The notes under the pieces are model-generated. The model had not been told where the DNA came from and did no database searches. It was given only the letters and a program-made list of their open reading frames with translations. Shown here in pieces: positions 1 through 6,434 of a DNA stretch of 9,749 bases. This DNA is from CAZWBR01 sp964404205. GTDB taxonomy: Bacteria > Bacteroidota > Bacteroidia > Bacteroidales > Prolixibacteraceae. The translations under genes were made by a program, and so were the position numbers. Position 1 is the first letter of the stretch; every line of letters starts with the position of its first letter. The stretch lies in assembly GCA_964404205.1 (NCBI GenBank), contig CAYOJD010000109.1, positions 1-9,749 on the forward strand, written 5' to 3'.

Positions 1-1133
1 CACCTGTTTCGGCCTTGATACATGCTGCCACCATGGTGGTTGCCGGTGTCTTTCTGGTAGCCCGTCTCTTTCCTGTTTTTGCCATTGGTGCCCCAGAAGC
101 ACTGCAGGCAGTAGCCTGGATTGGTGCCATCACCGCCCTTTTTGCCGCCATTATCGCCACGACCCAAACCGATATCAAACGGGTGCTGGCCTACTCGACC
201 ATTTCGCAGATTGCCTATATGATTTTTGCATTGGGCGTTGCCGGATGGGAAGGCGAAAGCCGTTTGGGTTACACCGGGTCGATGATGCATCTCTTCACCC
301 ATGCCTTCTTTAAAGCACTGCTCTTTCTGGGGGCAGGGTCGGTCATCCATGCCGTTCATGCCAACGAGATGAAGGAGATGGGCGGCCTGCGCAAATCGTT
401 GCCCATTACCCATATCACCTTTCTGATTGGCTGTCTGGCTATTGCAGGAATCCCCCCTTTCGCCGGTTTCTTCAGCAAAGAGCAGATTCTCACCGCAGCC
501 GAACATGGGAATTGGGCCATCTTTGTCATTGCCGTTTTCACCAGTGCACTCACCAGCTTCTATATGTTCAGGCTCTATTACCATATCTTCTGGCATAAAA
601 ATCCCGCCCCTCATGCCCATAACCACGAAAAGGGAATGTGGGCCATGAATATCCCTTTAATTGTACTGGCCATTGGTGCAGTAGTAGCCGGTTTCCTCCC
701 TTTCGGGGAATGGATTACTTCCGACGGCAAAGCCATCGAAACCCCTCTCCACCTCGGATTATCTGCCATAGCCGTATCGCTCTCGCTGATAAGTATCGCG
801 ATTGCCACGGTGATGTACCGCAAAGCGAACGAGCTGCCCAATCAGGTTGCAGCCGCTTTGGGCGGTTTCTACCAGACGGTTTACCGCAAATTCTACATCG
901 ACGAAATCTATCTCTTCGTCACCAAAAAAATACTCTTCAACCTGATAGGCCGTCCGGCCGCCTGGTTCGACCGCACCATTGTCGATGGGGCCATGCAGTC
1001 GCTGGGCGCAGTAAGCCTCTCGTTCTCGGGTGCAATTAAAGGATTGCAATCCGGAAAATTACAATCGTATGCGATGGTCTTTATCGGCGGGTTGATTATT
1101 TTGGTTATTCTCTCACTTATCAATTCATTGTAA
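1..1133 (+). CDS. nuoL: NADH-quinone oxidoreductase subunit L, C-terminal part (5' end outside window)
   Basis: Largest antiporter-like membrane subunit of respiratory complex I, which couples electron transfer to quinone with proton pumping across the inner membrane. The reading frame is open from the window edge (first full codon at 3) and begins inside the diagnostic NuoL segment PVSALIHAATMV, so the apparent TTG start at 15 is not real. About 376 codons of a usual ~600-650 are present. Family residues seen: the His of IHAATM, the MHLFTHAFFKALLFL helix with its His and Lys, and the Lys of GFFSKEQIL, which corresponds to the TM12 channel lysine of E. coli NuoL. The C-terminal part (YIDEIYLFVTKKI onward, ending in a hydrophobic helix) matches the usual lateral-helix/anchor region. 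The stop at 1131 is 3 nt before nuoM, so the two are surely co-transcribed. Confidence 0.97.
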   Translation, partial: PVSALIHAATMVVAGVFLVARLFPVFAIGAPEALQAVAWIGAITALFAAIIATTQTDIKRVLAYSTISQIAYMIFALGVAGWEGESRLGYTGSMMHLFTHAFFKALLFLGAGSVIHAVHANEMKEMGGLRKSLPITHITFLIGCLAIAGIPPFAGFFSKEQILTAAEHGNWAIFVIAVFTSALTSFYMFRLYYHIFWHKNPAPHAHNHEKGMWAMNIPLIVLAIGAVVAGFLPFGEWITSDGKAIETPLHLGLSAIAVSLSLISIAIATVMYRKANELPNQVAAALGGFYQTVYRKFYIDEIYLFVTKKILFNLIGRPAAWFDRTIVDGAMQSLGAVSLSFSGAIKGLQSGKLQSYAMVFIGGLIILVILSLINSL

Positions 1134-1136
1134 TCC

Positions 1137-2633
1137 ATGAATATTCTCAATCTACTTATCCTTATTCCGCTGGTTACCTCGCTGGCTGTTATCGGAGCGC
1201 AGAATAACCGGCATATCAAACGGATTGCCCTTGGCGGAAGCATGGTGCAACTGCTGGCCGCAGTATGGATTACACTGCTTTACCGTTCGATGCGTGCCGC
1301 CGGCGAAACAGCCCAAATGCTCTTTCGATCGACCACCGAATGGTTCTCACCGCTGCACATCAACTATGCCATTGGCGTGGATGGCATTTCGCTGGTTATG
1401 ATCCTGCTCACCGCCATGGTGGTCGTAGCCGGGGTACTGGTCTCATGGAATATCGAAAAACAGGTGAAAGAGTTCTTTTTCTTTCTGATTTTTCTAAGCC
1501 TCGGGGCCTACGGCTTTTTCATCTCACTCGACCTCTTTACCCTCTTCTTCTTCCTCGAATTGTCGGTTATCCCCAAATATTTGCTGATTGGCATCTGGGG
1601 CAGCGGCAAAAAAGAGAATAACGCGATGAAACTGGCACTGATGCTGATGGGCGGTTCTACACTCGTCTTCCTGGGTATTATCGGCCTCTACTTCACTACC
1701 GGAATCTATGGCGGCCACTATACCTGGAATATTCAGGAGATTGCACAAATGCAGCTTCCGCTGGCCGCGCAAACCATTTTTTACTTGCTCACCTTTACCG
1801 GATTTGGTGTTTTTACGGCCATGTTCCCGTTCCACACCTGGGCCCCCGACGGCCACTCCTCGGCACCCACTGCCGCCTCGATGTTTCTGGCCGGTATCTC
1901 AATGAAGCTGGGCGGCTACGGGCTGCTGCGCGTCTCTACCTGGCTCTTCCCCGATGCGGCATCCCAATATGCCTGGATTTTTATTATCCTCGCGTCGATT
2001 GCCATCTTCTACGGGGCTTTTGCCACACTGATGCAAAAAGACCTGAAATATATGAACGCTTACTCGTCGGTAAGCCATTGCGGCTTCGTCGTACTGGGCG
2101 TGGCCATGCTCACCAAAACGGCCTTTACCGGTGCGGTGATGCAAATGGTGTCGCACGGCATTATGACCGCCCTCTTCTTTGCTGCCATCGGGATGATATA
2201 CGAACGGGCACACACCCGTCAGGCCAACGAGCTGGGCGGGATGCTGAGCCAGATGCCCTTTATCGGGACTGTATTCTTTATCGCCGGTTTAACCTCTCTG
2301 GGATTGCCCGGCTTTAGCGGGTTTGTATCCGAGATGACCATCTTTGTCGGTTCGTGGGAACGCGAAGGGTTCTTCTTTAAATTGGCCACCGTACTGGCAG
2401 CTGCTTCCATCGTGATCACCGCAGTTTACATTCTGCGCGCCATCGGGATGGCCATCTGGGGTACCGTTACCAACAAGGAGTTCGAAAGCTTGCGCGATGC
2501 CAGCTGGAACGAACGCTTTGCCGCCCTGCTGCTGGTTGCCGGGATAATATTTATCGGATTGGCCCCTTTCTGGCTCACCAGCCTGATTGATGCCGATGTG
2601 CTGCATATCTTCCGCCGGGTTGCCCTGCAATAA
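1137..2633 (+). CDS. nuoM: NADH-quinone oxidoreductase subunit M
   Basis: Second antiporter-like proton-translocating subunit of complex I, an integral membrane protein of about 14 helices. The 498-aa length fits the family (E. coli about 509). The ATG lies 3 nt after the nuoL stop. Conserved residues in order: E141 in FFLELSVIP (TM5 glutamate), the HTWAPDGHSSAPTA loop at 233-246, K257 in GISMKLGGYGLLR, H314 in SVSHCGF, H340 in MVSHGIMTALFF, and E399 in GFSGFVSEM. From K257 onward the offset from remembered E. coli numbering is a constant 8. At that offset the TM7 lysine (E. coli K234) falls on F226 in GFGVFTAMFPFHTW, and the nearby proline becomes A228. This is the one striking departure from the family pattern. 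Identity as NuoM is firm; proton-channel function of this subunit is inferred from the family. Confidence 0.97.
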   Translation: MNILNLLILIPLVTSLAVIGAQNNRHIKRIALGGSMVQLLAAVWITLLYRSMRAAGETAQMLFRSTTEWFSPLHINYAIGVDGISLVMILLTAMVVVAGVLVSWNIEKQVKEFFFFLIFLSLGAYGFFISLDLFTLFFFLELSVIPKYLLIGIWGSGKKENNAMKLALMLMGGSTLVFLGIIGLYFTTGIYGGHYTWNIQEIAQMQLPLAAQTIFYLLTFTGFGVFTAMFPFHTWAPDGHSSAPTAASMFLAGISMKLGGYGLLRVSTWLFPDAASQYAWIFIILASIAIFYGAFATLMQKDLKYMNAYSSVSHCGFVVLGVAMLTKTAFTGAVMQMVSHGIMTALFFAAIGMIYERAHTRQANELGGMLSQMPFIGTVFFIAGLTSLGLPGFSGFVSEMTIFVGSWEREGFFFKLATVLAAASIVITAVYILRAIGMAIWGTVTNKEFESLRDASWNERFAALLLVAGIIFIGLAPFWLTSLIDADVLHIFRRVALQ

Positions 2634-2687
2634 CCAACAACAACCCGTTGATAACCATTTCAAATAAAAAACTTGATATACTGAAAA

Positions 2688-4100
2688 ATGAGCCTCGAAT
2701 CACTGTTACTGCTTCGCTTCGAATGGATGATTGGATTGATTATCATCGTCCTCTTTATCCTTTCGCTGGCCGATGTCGACAAGAAGCCCAAACGATTTAT
2801 CCATATTGTCAACACCCTGCTGGCCATCAACCTGATTGTCGGCTTCCTGCCGCTCTCCGACGGCGTGCTGTTTCAGGAGTTTTTCAAAACCAACCACCTG
2901 ATAGCCCTGCAAAAAAATATCATCAACCTCGGGTTGCTGCTAATCTCGATGGCCTCGGTACACTGGATTGCCTGGTCGCGCAAAGGGATTGAATTTTACA
3001 TCCTGATTCTCTCCAGCGTGATGGGTATCGATGTGATGCTCTCGAGCGGCCATATCCTCACCCTGTTTCTGGGAATGGAACTGTCGACCCTGCCCCTTAC
3101 CGCGCTGGCCAGTTTCGATAAAGAGAAAAAGAAATCGGCCGAAGCCGGGTTGAAATATGTCTTTTCATCGGCATTCTCGACAGCCATATCGCTCTTTGGG
3201 ATTTCGCTCCTTTACGGTGCCGAAGGGAATCTTAGTTTTAGCCATATACAGGCCAATCTTCATCCCTCGATGCTCAGTACGGTAGCCATCCTTTTTATCC
3301 TGAGCGGATTTGCCTTTAAACTCTCGGCCGTACCGTTTCACCTATGGGCAGCCGATGTCTACGAAGGTTCGCCCACCCCGGTAACCAACTACCTCTCGGT
3401 GGTTTCGAAAGCATCGGTTATCTTTATCCTGCTCACCGTTCTCTACGTGCTTTTCGGTCAGTTCCAGACTCTCTGGCTCTATGTGATAGGCATTATGGCG
3501 GTACTGAGCATGACCATCGGAAACCTCTTCGCCATGCGCCAGCAAAACCTGAAACGGTTTCTGGCCTTTTCGTCTATCTCGCAAATGGGGTTTGTTCTGG
3601 TAGGGGTTTCGGGCGTTTCGAAACTGAGTATCGATTCGGTAATCTTCTTTGTCATCATCTACATGGTAAGCAATATTGCCATGTTTAGCATTGTACAGGC
3701 CGTAGCCACCGCTACCGGGAAAGAGAATATCAGCGACTTTAAAGGCTTTTACCAGTCGAACCGCAAATATGCGCTGGTATTTGCCATCTCGCTCTTCTCG
3801 CTGGCCGGTGTACCTCCCACGGCAGGCTTCTTTGGCAAACTCTTTCTGCTCACTTCGGGCATGGGAAGCGGAGCCTGGTGGCTGCTCTCCATTGCCGCCG
3901 CCAATTTGGTCTTCTCGCTGTACAACTATCTGCGCGTTATCCGTACCATGTTTATCGACCAGGCCGACGAACCGATGGAAACATTGAAACCGGAACTGAG
4001 CCGCGATTTGGTACTGGTTGTCTGTTTTATAGGGATTATTGCCCTCACCTTTGCCGGCGACCTCTTCCGAAGTATCGATACATTGAGTATTATCAAGTAA
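2688..4100 (+). CDS. nuoN: NADH-quinone oxidoreductase subunit N
   Basis: Third antiporter-like subunit of complex I, next to the quinone-binding arm in the known complex. It has 470 aa and about 13-14 hydrophobic helices, close to the family's usual ~485. The full charged axis is visible: E131 in LGMELSTLPL, K156 in AGLKYVFSSAF, K211 in FKLSAVPFHLW, K241 in VVSKASVIF and K384 in GFFGKLFLL, matching the E. coli residues E133/K158/K217/K247/K395. The ATG at 2688 follows a 54-nt AT-rich spacer after nuoM with no Shine-Dalgarno, usual for Bacteroidota. No terminator-like hairpin is evident in the spacer, so it probably remains in the nuo operon. A 326-codon open frame on the opposite strand (3342-4322) is a shadow. 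Confidence 0.96.
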   Translation: MSLESLLLLRFEWMIGLIIIVLFILSLADVDKKPKRFIHIVNTLLAINLIVGFLPLSDGVLFQEFFKTNHLIALQKNIINLGLLLISMASVHWIAWSRKGIEFYILILSSVMGIDVMLSSGHILTLFLGMELSTLPLTALASFDKEKKKSAEAGLKYVFSSAFSTAISLFGISLLYGAEGNLSFSHIQANLHPSMLSTVAILFILSGFAFKLSAVPFHLWAADVYEGSPTPVTNYLSVVSKASVIFILLTVLYVLFGQFQTLWLYVIGIMAVLSMTIGNLFAMRQQNLKRFLAFSSISQMGFVLVGVSGVSKLSIDSVIFFVIIYMVSNIAMFSIVQAVATATGKENISDFKGFYQSNRKYALVFAISLFSLAGVPPTAGFFGKLFLLTSGMGSGAWWLLSIAAANLVFSLYNYLRVIRTMFIDQADEPMETLKPELSRDLVLVVCFIGIIALTFAGDLFRSIDTLSIIK

Positions 4101-4110
4101 AAAATCTGTC

Positions 4111-4440
4111 ATGCCATTAACATCAGGACATCTTGTCGAAGAGATTAACGGGACCCGTTGCACCATTATCGAAAAAGGGATTGATGAAGAGCGGCTTGCC
4201 TTTCTGACCCGCCTGCTCGAAGGGAACGGTCTCGAAGTGAAGGTTGCCGAAATGGCTCCCGCTGCCGAAGGAGAGCCTAAACGATATACCCTTGGGGTAA
4301 CCAGTCTGCAATTTAACCCCACGATTGCCGTTTATCAGATGGCATTGAAAACGGCCGACGGAGAGAAAGTGACACCGGCCTACTGGGAACAACGAACCAC
4401 CCAAATCGACCCCGAATATTGGATGGAAGACAAGCAATAA
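4111..4440 (+). CDS. Small soluble protein of unknown function at the end of the nuo operon
   Basis: I do not recognise this 109-aa protein. It starts at an ATG 10 nt after the nuoN stop, so it is very likely co-transcribed with complex I. There is no signal peptide and no membrane helix. The predicted pattern is a short strand (TRCTIIEKG), a helix (DEERLAFLTRLLEG, 25-38), a strand (LEVKVAEM), a linker rich in Glu/Pro (49-57), then strands RYTLGVTS and TIAVYQMALK. The acidic, aromatic tail has two Tyr-Trp pairs: TPAYWEQ at 88-94 and DPEYWMED at 100-107. A single Cys (C17) argues against a metal or Fe-S site. Position suggests a lineage-specific accessory or assembly factor of complex I, or an unrelated gene sharing its promoter; the sequence does not decide. 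Codon use matches the neighbours, and the repeat array begins 3 nt after the stop. Confidence 0.8.
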   Translation: MPLTSGHLVEEINGTRCTIIEKGIDEERLAFLTRLLEGNGLEVKVAEMAPAAEGEPKRYTLGVTSLQFNPTIAVYQMALKTADGEKVTPAYWEQRTTQIDPEYWMEDKQ

Positions 4441-4443
4441 CCC

Positions 4444-4655
4444 ATTCCGACCGGGTAAAACACCCCTTCGGCCGCGTGGGGAACCTATCCGGGAAGCGGG
4501 AAATTGAATCCGACCGCCTCACCGGGTTATCCGACCGCCCGGAGACCTTATCCGATTAGCCAAAACACCCTATCCGACCGGGTGGGGAACCTATCCGGGA
4601 AACGGGAAATTGAATCCGACCGCCCCACCGGGTTATCCGACCGCCCGGCAACCCC
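4444..4655 (+). repeat. Nested tandem repeat: ten ~21-bp ATCCG units forming two 106-bp copies
   Basis: Units begin at 4444, 4466, 4487, 4508, 4529, 4550, 4572, 4593, 4614 and 4635, a spacing of 21 bp with two steps of 22. The core is ATCCGACCG; the first two units and those at 4487, 4550 and 4593 are divergent. Every fifth unit is alike, giving a 106-bp higher-order repeat: 4444-4549 and 4550-4655. Positions 4487-4543 and 4593-4649 differ at only about two sites. Within each copy CCGGG and CCCGG (4522-4526 with 4538-4542; 4628-4632 with 4644-4648) can pair as a 5-bp stem around an 11-nt loop. The array fills the gap between the convergent 109-aa gene and the Rieske gene. Function is unknown; candidates are transcript-end structure, protein binding at two helical turns per unit, or a neutral satellite. 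Confidence 0.9.
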
Positions 4656-4672
4656 ATCTTGTCCGCAAGATG
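4655..4672 (-). terminator. Short hairpin after the Rieske gene, possible terminator
   Basis: CATCTTG (4655-4661) and CAAGATG (4666-4672) form a perfect 7-bp stem with a 4-nt loop, 18 nt past the Rieske stop codon. Read from the minus strand it is followed by GGGGTTGCC, with no T-run, so it is a weak candidate for an intrinsic terminator. It abuts the end of the repeat array. Confidence 0.35.
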
Positions 4673-4690
4673 CAGCATGTAAGTTATTGG

Positions 4691-5125
4691 TTAACGAATC
4701 TCCAGCGTTTCGCCTTTTACGGTGACGCTATATTTTTTTAGTGCCGTTGGGGCCGGACCGTTGACCACTGCCCCTGTGGTGCTGAAGATAGAGCCATGAC
4801 AGTCGCACACGATGCGGGTAGAGCCATTGTCGAACTTCACCGTGCAATTCTGATGGGTGCAGATTTTCGAGAAAGCCATATAGGTGCCTCCGGTGTTAAA
4901 AACGATTACATTTCCTTTATAAGCATAGTTTCCGGTAATTTTTAAAGCCGAATAATCAGGGCTGGCCAAATCGACCGAAGCCACCAGGGTTGAACCACCC
5001 CCGCCACTATTGCCGCCATCGCCATCAATGCCCTCATCTTTCGAACAAGAGTTTAAAAGGGTGGGTGCAGCCAAAAAGATGCCCCCGCTGGCCAAAAAGC
5101 CTTTGATAAAATCTTTTCTTTCCAT
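4691..5125 (-). CDS. Rieske [2Fe-2S] domain lipoprotein
   Basis: A 144-aa exported protein with a C-terminal Rieske iron-sulfur fold. Motif I is C89-T-H91-Q-N-C94 and motif II is C107-D-C109-H110-G-S. By family knowledge C89, H91, C107 and H110 bind the cluster, and C94-C109 form the disulfide seen in high-potential Rieske proteins. The H91-C107 spacing (15 residues between) is normal; N93 and D108 replace the usual Gly and Pro. The N-terminus is a lipoprotein signal with hydrophobic core 9-24 and lipobox L24-N-S-C27. RKDFIK at 3-8 resembles a twin-arginine motif with Lys as second residue, which would suit export of a folded Fe-S protein, but this is inference. Residues 31-45 form a Gly/Ser/Asp linker. 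No cytochrome b or oxygenase gene is adjacent, so the redox partner is unknown; it converges on the nuo operon. Start at the ATG (5125). Confidence 0.92.
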   Translation of the reverse strand: MERKDFIKGFLASGGIFLAAPTLLNSCSKDEGIDGDGGNSGGGGSTLVASVDLASPDYSALKITGNYAYKGNVIVFNTGGTYMAFSKICTHQNCTVKFDNGSTRIVCDCHGSIFSTTGAVVNGPAPTALKKYSVTVKGETLEIR

Positions 5126-5271
5126 ACAATTTCAGTTATTGGGTTGACTATTATTGGTCATGTATACGCTGCTTATTTAAAATAGTTATAAATAATTCCC
5201 GCCAACGACAACCAGCGTGCACCTCGAGCCCAACAGTGGTAGGCTTGCAGGGCAAGTTGCGATTGTAAAGC

Positions 5272-5307
5272 ATAACCCCTGAAGGTTTTGAAACCTTCAG
5301 GGGTTAT
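5272..5307 (-). terminator. Strong hairpin terminator downstream of the 271-aa gene
   Basis: A perfect inverted repeat has arms 5272-5288 and 5291-5307 (17 bp formally; the innermost pairs must open to give a loop of about 4 nt). The core is AACCCCTGAAGG with its complement. It lies about 110 nt past the stop of the minus-strand gene at 5420 and upstream of the Rieske gene, so it would insulate the two. On the minus strand the stem is followed by GCTTTAC, only a weak T-tract; on the plus strand by TTATTA. Confidence 0.7.
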
Positions 5308-5373
5308 TTATTAGGATGCCGGCAAGCCACATTTTACACTCAGTCAAATTGGGCAGTTAAGCCTCAGAGCTTT

Positions 5374-5404
5374 CCCCTATCCGGTTTTGAGAACCTTTCT
5401 GGGG
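5374..5404 (-). other. Imperfect hairpin just after the 271-aa gene
   Basis: CCCC (5374-5377) pairs with GGGG (5401-5404) and GGTT (5383-5386) with AACC (5392-5395), separated by a 5/5 internal loop. It sits 16 nt after the stop of the minus-strand gene and could be a first termination or RNA-end structure ahead of the stronger hairpin at 5272. The sequence between (CTATCCGG ... GAACCT) also resembles a degenerate unit of the 21-bp repeat. Weak evidence. Confidence 0.3.
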
Positions 5405-5419
5405 AGATAACATTTTCAA

Positions 5420-6235
5420 TTAGCTGTTGCGTTCAGCAAAGTTGACATCTTCGAGAAAAACATCATTCTCGGGCAGCGAAGCATCGGCCACCATCGCATA
5501 GTCGGCTTTATTTTCAGGCCTAATCTGGCGGAACTTAAAGAAAGGATAAAACTTTTCGTTGAATTCAATCCCCAAATCGAGCTCCAGTTCCGACTTAAAC
5601 CCAAGGTTAATATGGGCATTGGCCAGTTCGCTCTTTTTGGTTTCCAGTATCGCTTTTACCCGTGCAATGGTCTCCTGATCGACATCGTAACTAAACGACA
5701 GCCCTTTAATCCATATCCCGCGGGTAGCTACATAGTTCTCGCCACTCAGTATTTTTTTGATGCGTGCATCGTTGGCATTGGCTTTTTCGGTAAAGAAGAG
5801 CGACAACTCCCCCTCTTCGATATAGTCGATACCCCACTGTTCAATCTTCACCGTCAGTTTCTTGGCCGATTTGATTATGGTGCTTAGCTCGGCACTGATA
5901 TCGGCTATCTGCGACGACTCTATCAGGCTACCCAGCACCTCAACCGAGGTTTCGTTGCTCTTGTCGAGGGTGAACTGGGTGGGAGGTTTCGCCGAGTCGG
6001 AAAGGATAGGCGGAAAGTCGGGATACTTCTGCGCCAGCGTTTTCTGCGAGAAAACCAGGTTTTCGTCGGACAAGGCCCCAAAAAGGTTCTTTTTGATGGC
6101 ATAAACCGAACCGACAGGAACGGCATTGGCCATCGACATAAACATGCCATTCTTTTTCGAGATATTGGTCCCCACAAAGGCAACATCTTTGATGTCCCAC
6201 CACATGCGTGCCACTTTGCGTTTGGTATTGCTCAT
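5420..6235 (-). CDS. Unrecognised cysteine-free 271-aa protein
   Basis: I do not recognise the family. The frame runs from an ATG at 6235 to TAA at 5420 with codon use like its neighbours. There is no signal peptide, lipobox or long hydrophobic segment, so a cytoplasmic protein is likely, and it contains no cysteine. Visible parts: a basic, aromatic start (KRKVARMWWDIKDVAFVG, 5-22); a Pro-rich stretch (71-86); an amphipathic helical region (about 96-125, VLGSLIESSQIADISAELST); alternating strands around KKLTVKIEQW and ELSLFF; a short motif TRGIWIKGLSFSYDVD (171-186); a second charged helix (187-206); then alternating hydrophobic strands (ELELDLGIEF; YPFFKFRQI) and an acidic tail. This is an alpha/beta or mainly beta soluble protein with no catalytic motif I can name. 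It is divergent from the antiporter gene and has its own terminator, so it seems to be a single-gene unit. Confidence 0.8.
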   Translation of the reverse strand: MSNTKRKVARMWWDIKDVAFVGTNISKKNGMFMSMANAVPVGSVYAIKKNLFGALSDENLVFSQKTLAQKYPDFPPILSDSAKPPTQFTLDKSNETSVEVLGSLIESSQIADISAELSTIIKSAKKLTVKIEQWGIDYIEEGELSLFFTEKANANDARIKKILSGENYVATRGIWIKGLSFSYDVDQETIARVKAILETKKSELANAHINLGFKSELELDLGIEFNEKFYPFFKFRQIRPENKADYAMVADASLPENDVFLEDVNFAERNS

Positions 6236-6434
6236 ATGCTTTCGATTTAATATAAATAGTTACTGAAAATCAACTCAATTTACATTATTTTAAAACGAAA
6301 ATCAAGCGTCATCCATCGAAAGTTATCGCTCCGCTTCGGCTGATGCAATGGATTCGCAGCGAAGGTACTGAAAAAAAAAAGGAACATCCTGTTTAATCCA
6401 TTTGAATGGTAAACCGCAAACAACATTACAACCG
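6236..6434. promoter_or_regulatory. Divergent intergenic region with AT-rich leader and A10 run
   Basis: This 199-bp gap separates the divergent 271-aa gene and the antiporter gene, so it should contain both promoters. The left half (6243-6300) is very AT-rich, as expected for a promoter. The right half has a GC-richer patch (6310-6362) with short self-complementary parts such as CTTCG/CGAAG, then a run of ten A at 6371-6380. I could not find a convincing TAnnTTTG -7 box with a -33 TTG on either strand, so no exact promoter is claimed. Confidence 0.4.

Noticed and set aside
3342..4322. Long minus-strand open frame (326 codons) over nuoN
   Set aside because: It lies opposite the well-supported nuoN, gives a low-complexity charged protein with no domain, and is explained by codon bias of the coding strand.
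4444..4655. CRISPR array
   Set aside because: Units are 21 bp apart with no unique spacers; the sequence between cores is itself repeated every 106 bp, and no cas gene is nearby.
5244..5256. Small hairpin CTTGC/GCAAG as a regulatory RNA
   Set aside because: A 5-bp stem with a 3-nt loop is expected by chance and has no supporting context.
6402..6434. Upstream TTG start for the antiporter
   Set aside because: It would add 11 polar residues before the first membrane helix; the ATG at 6435 gives the normal family N-terminus.
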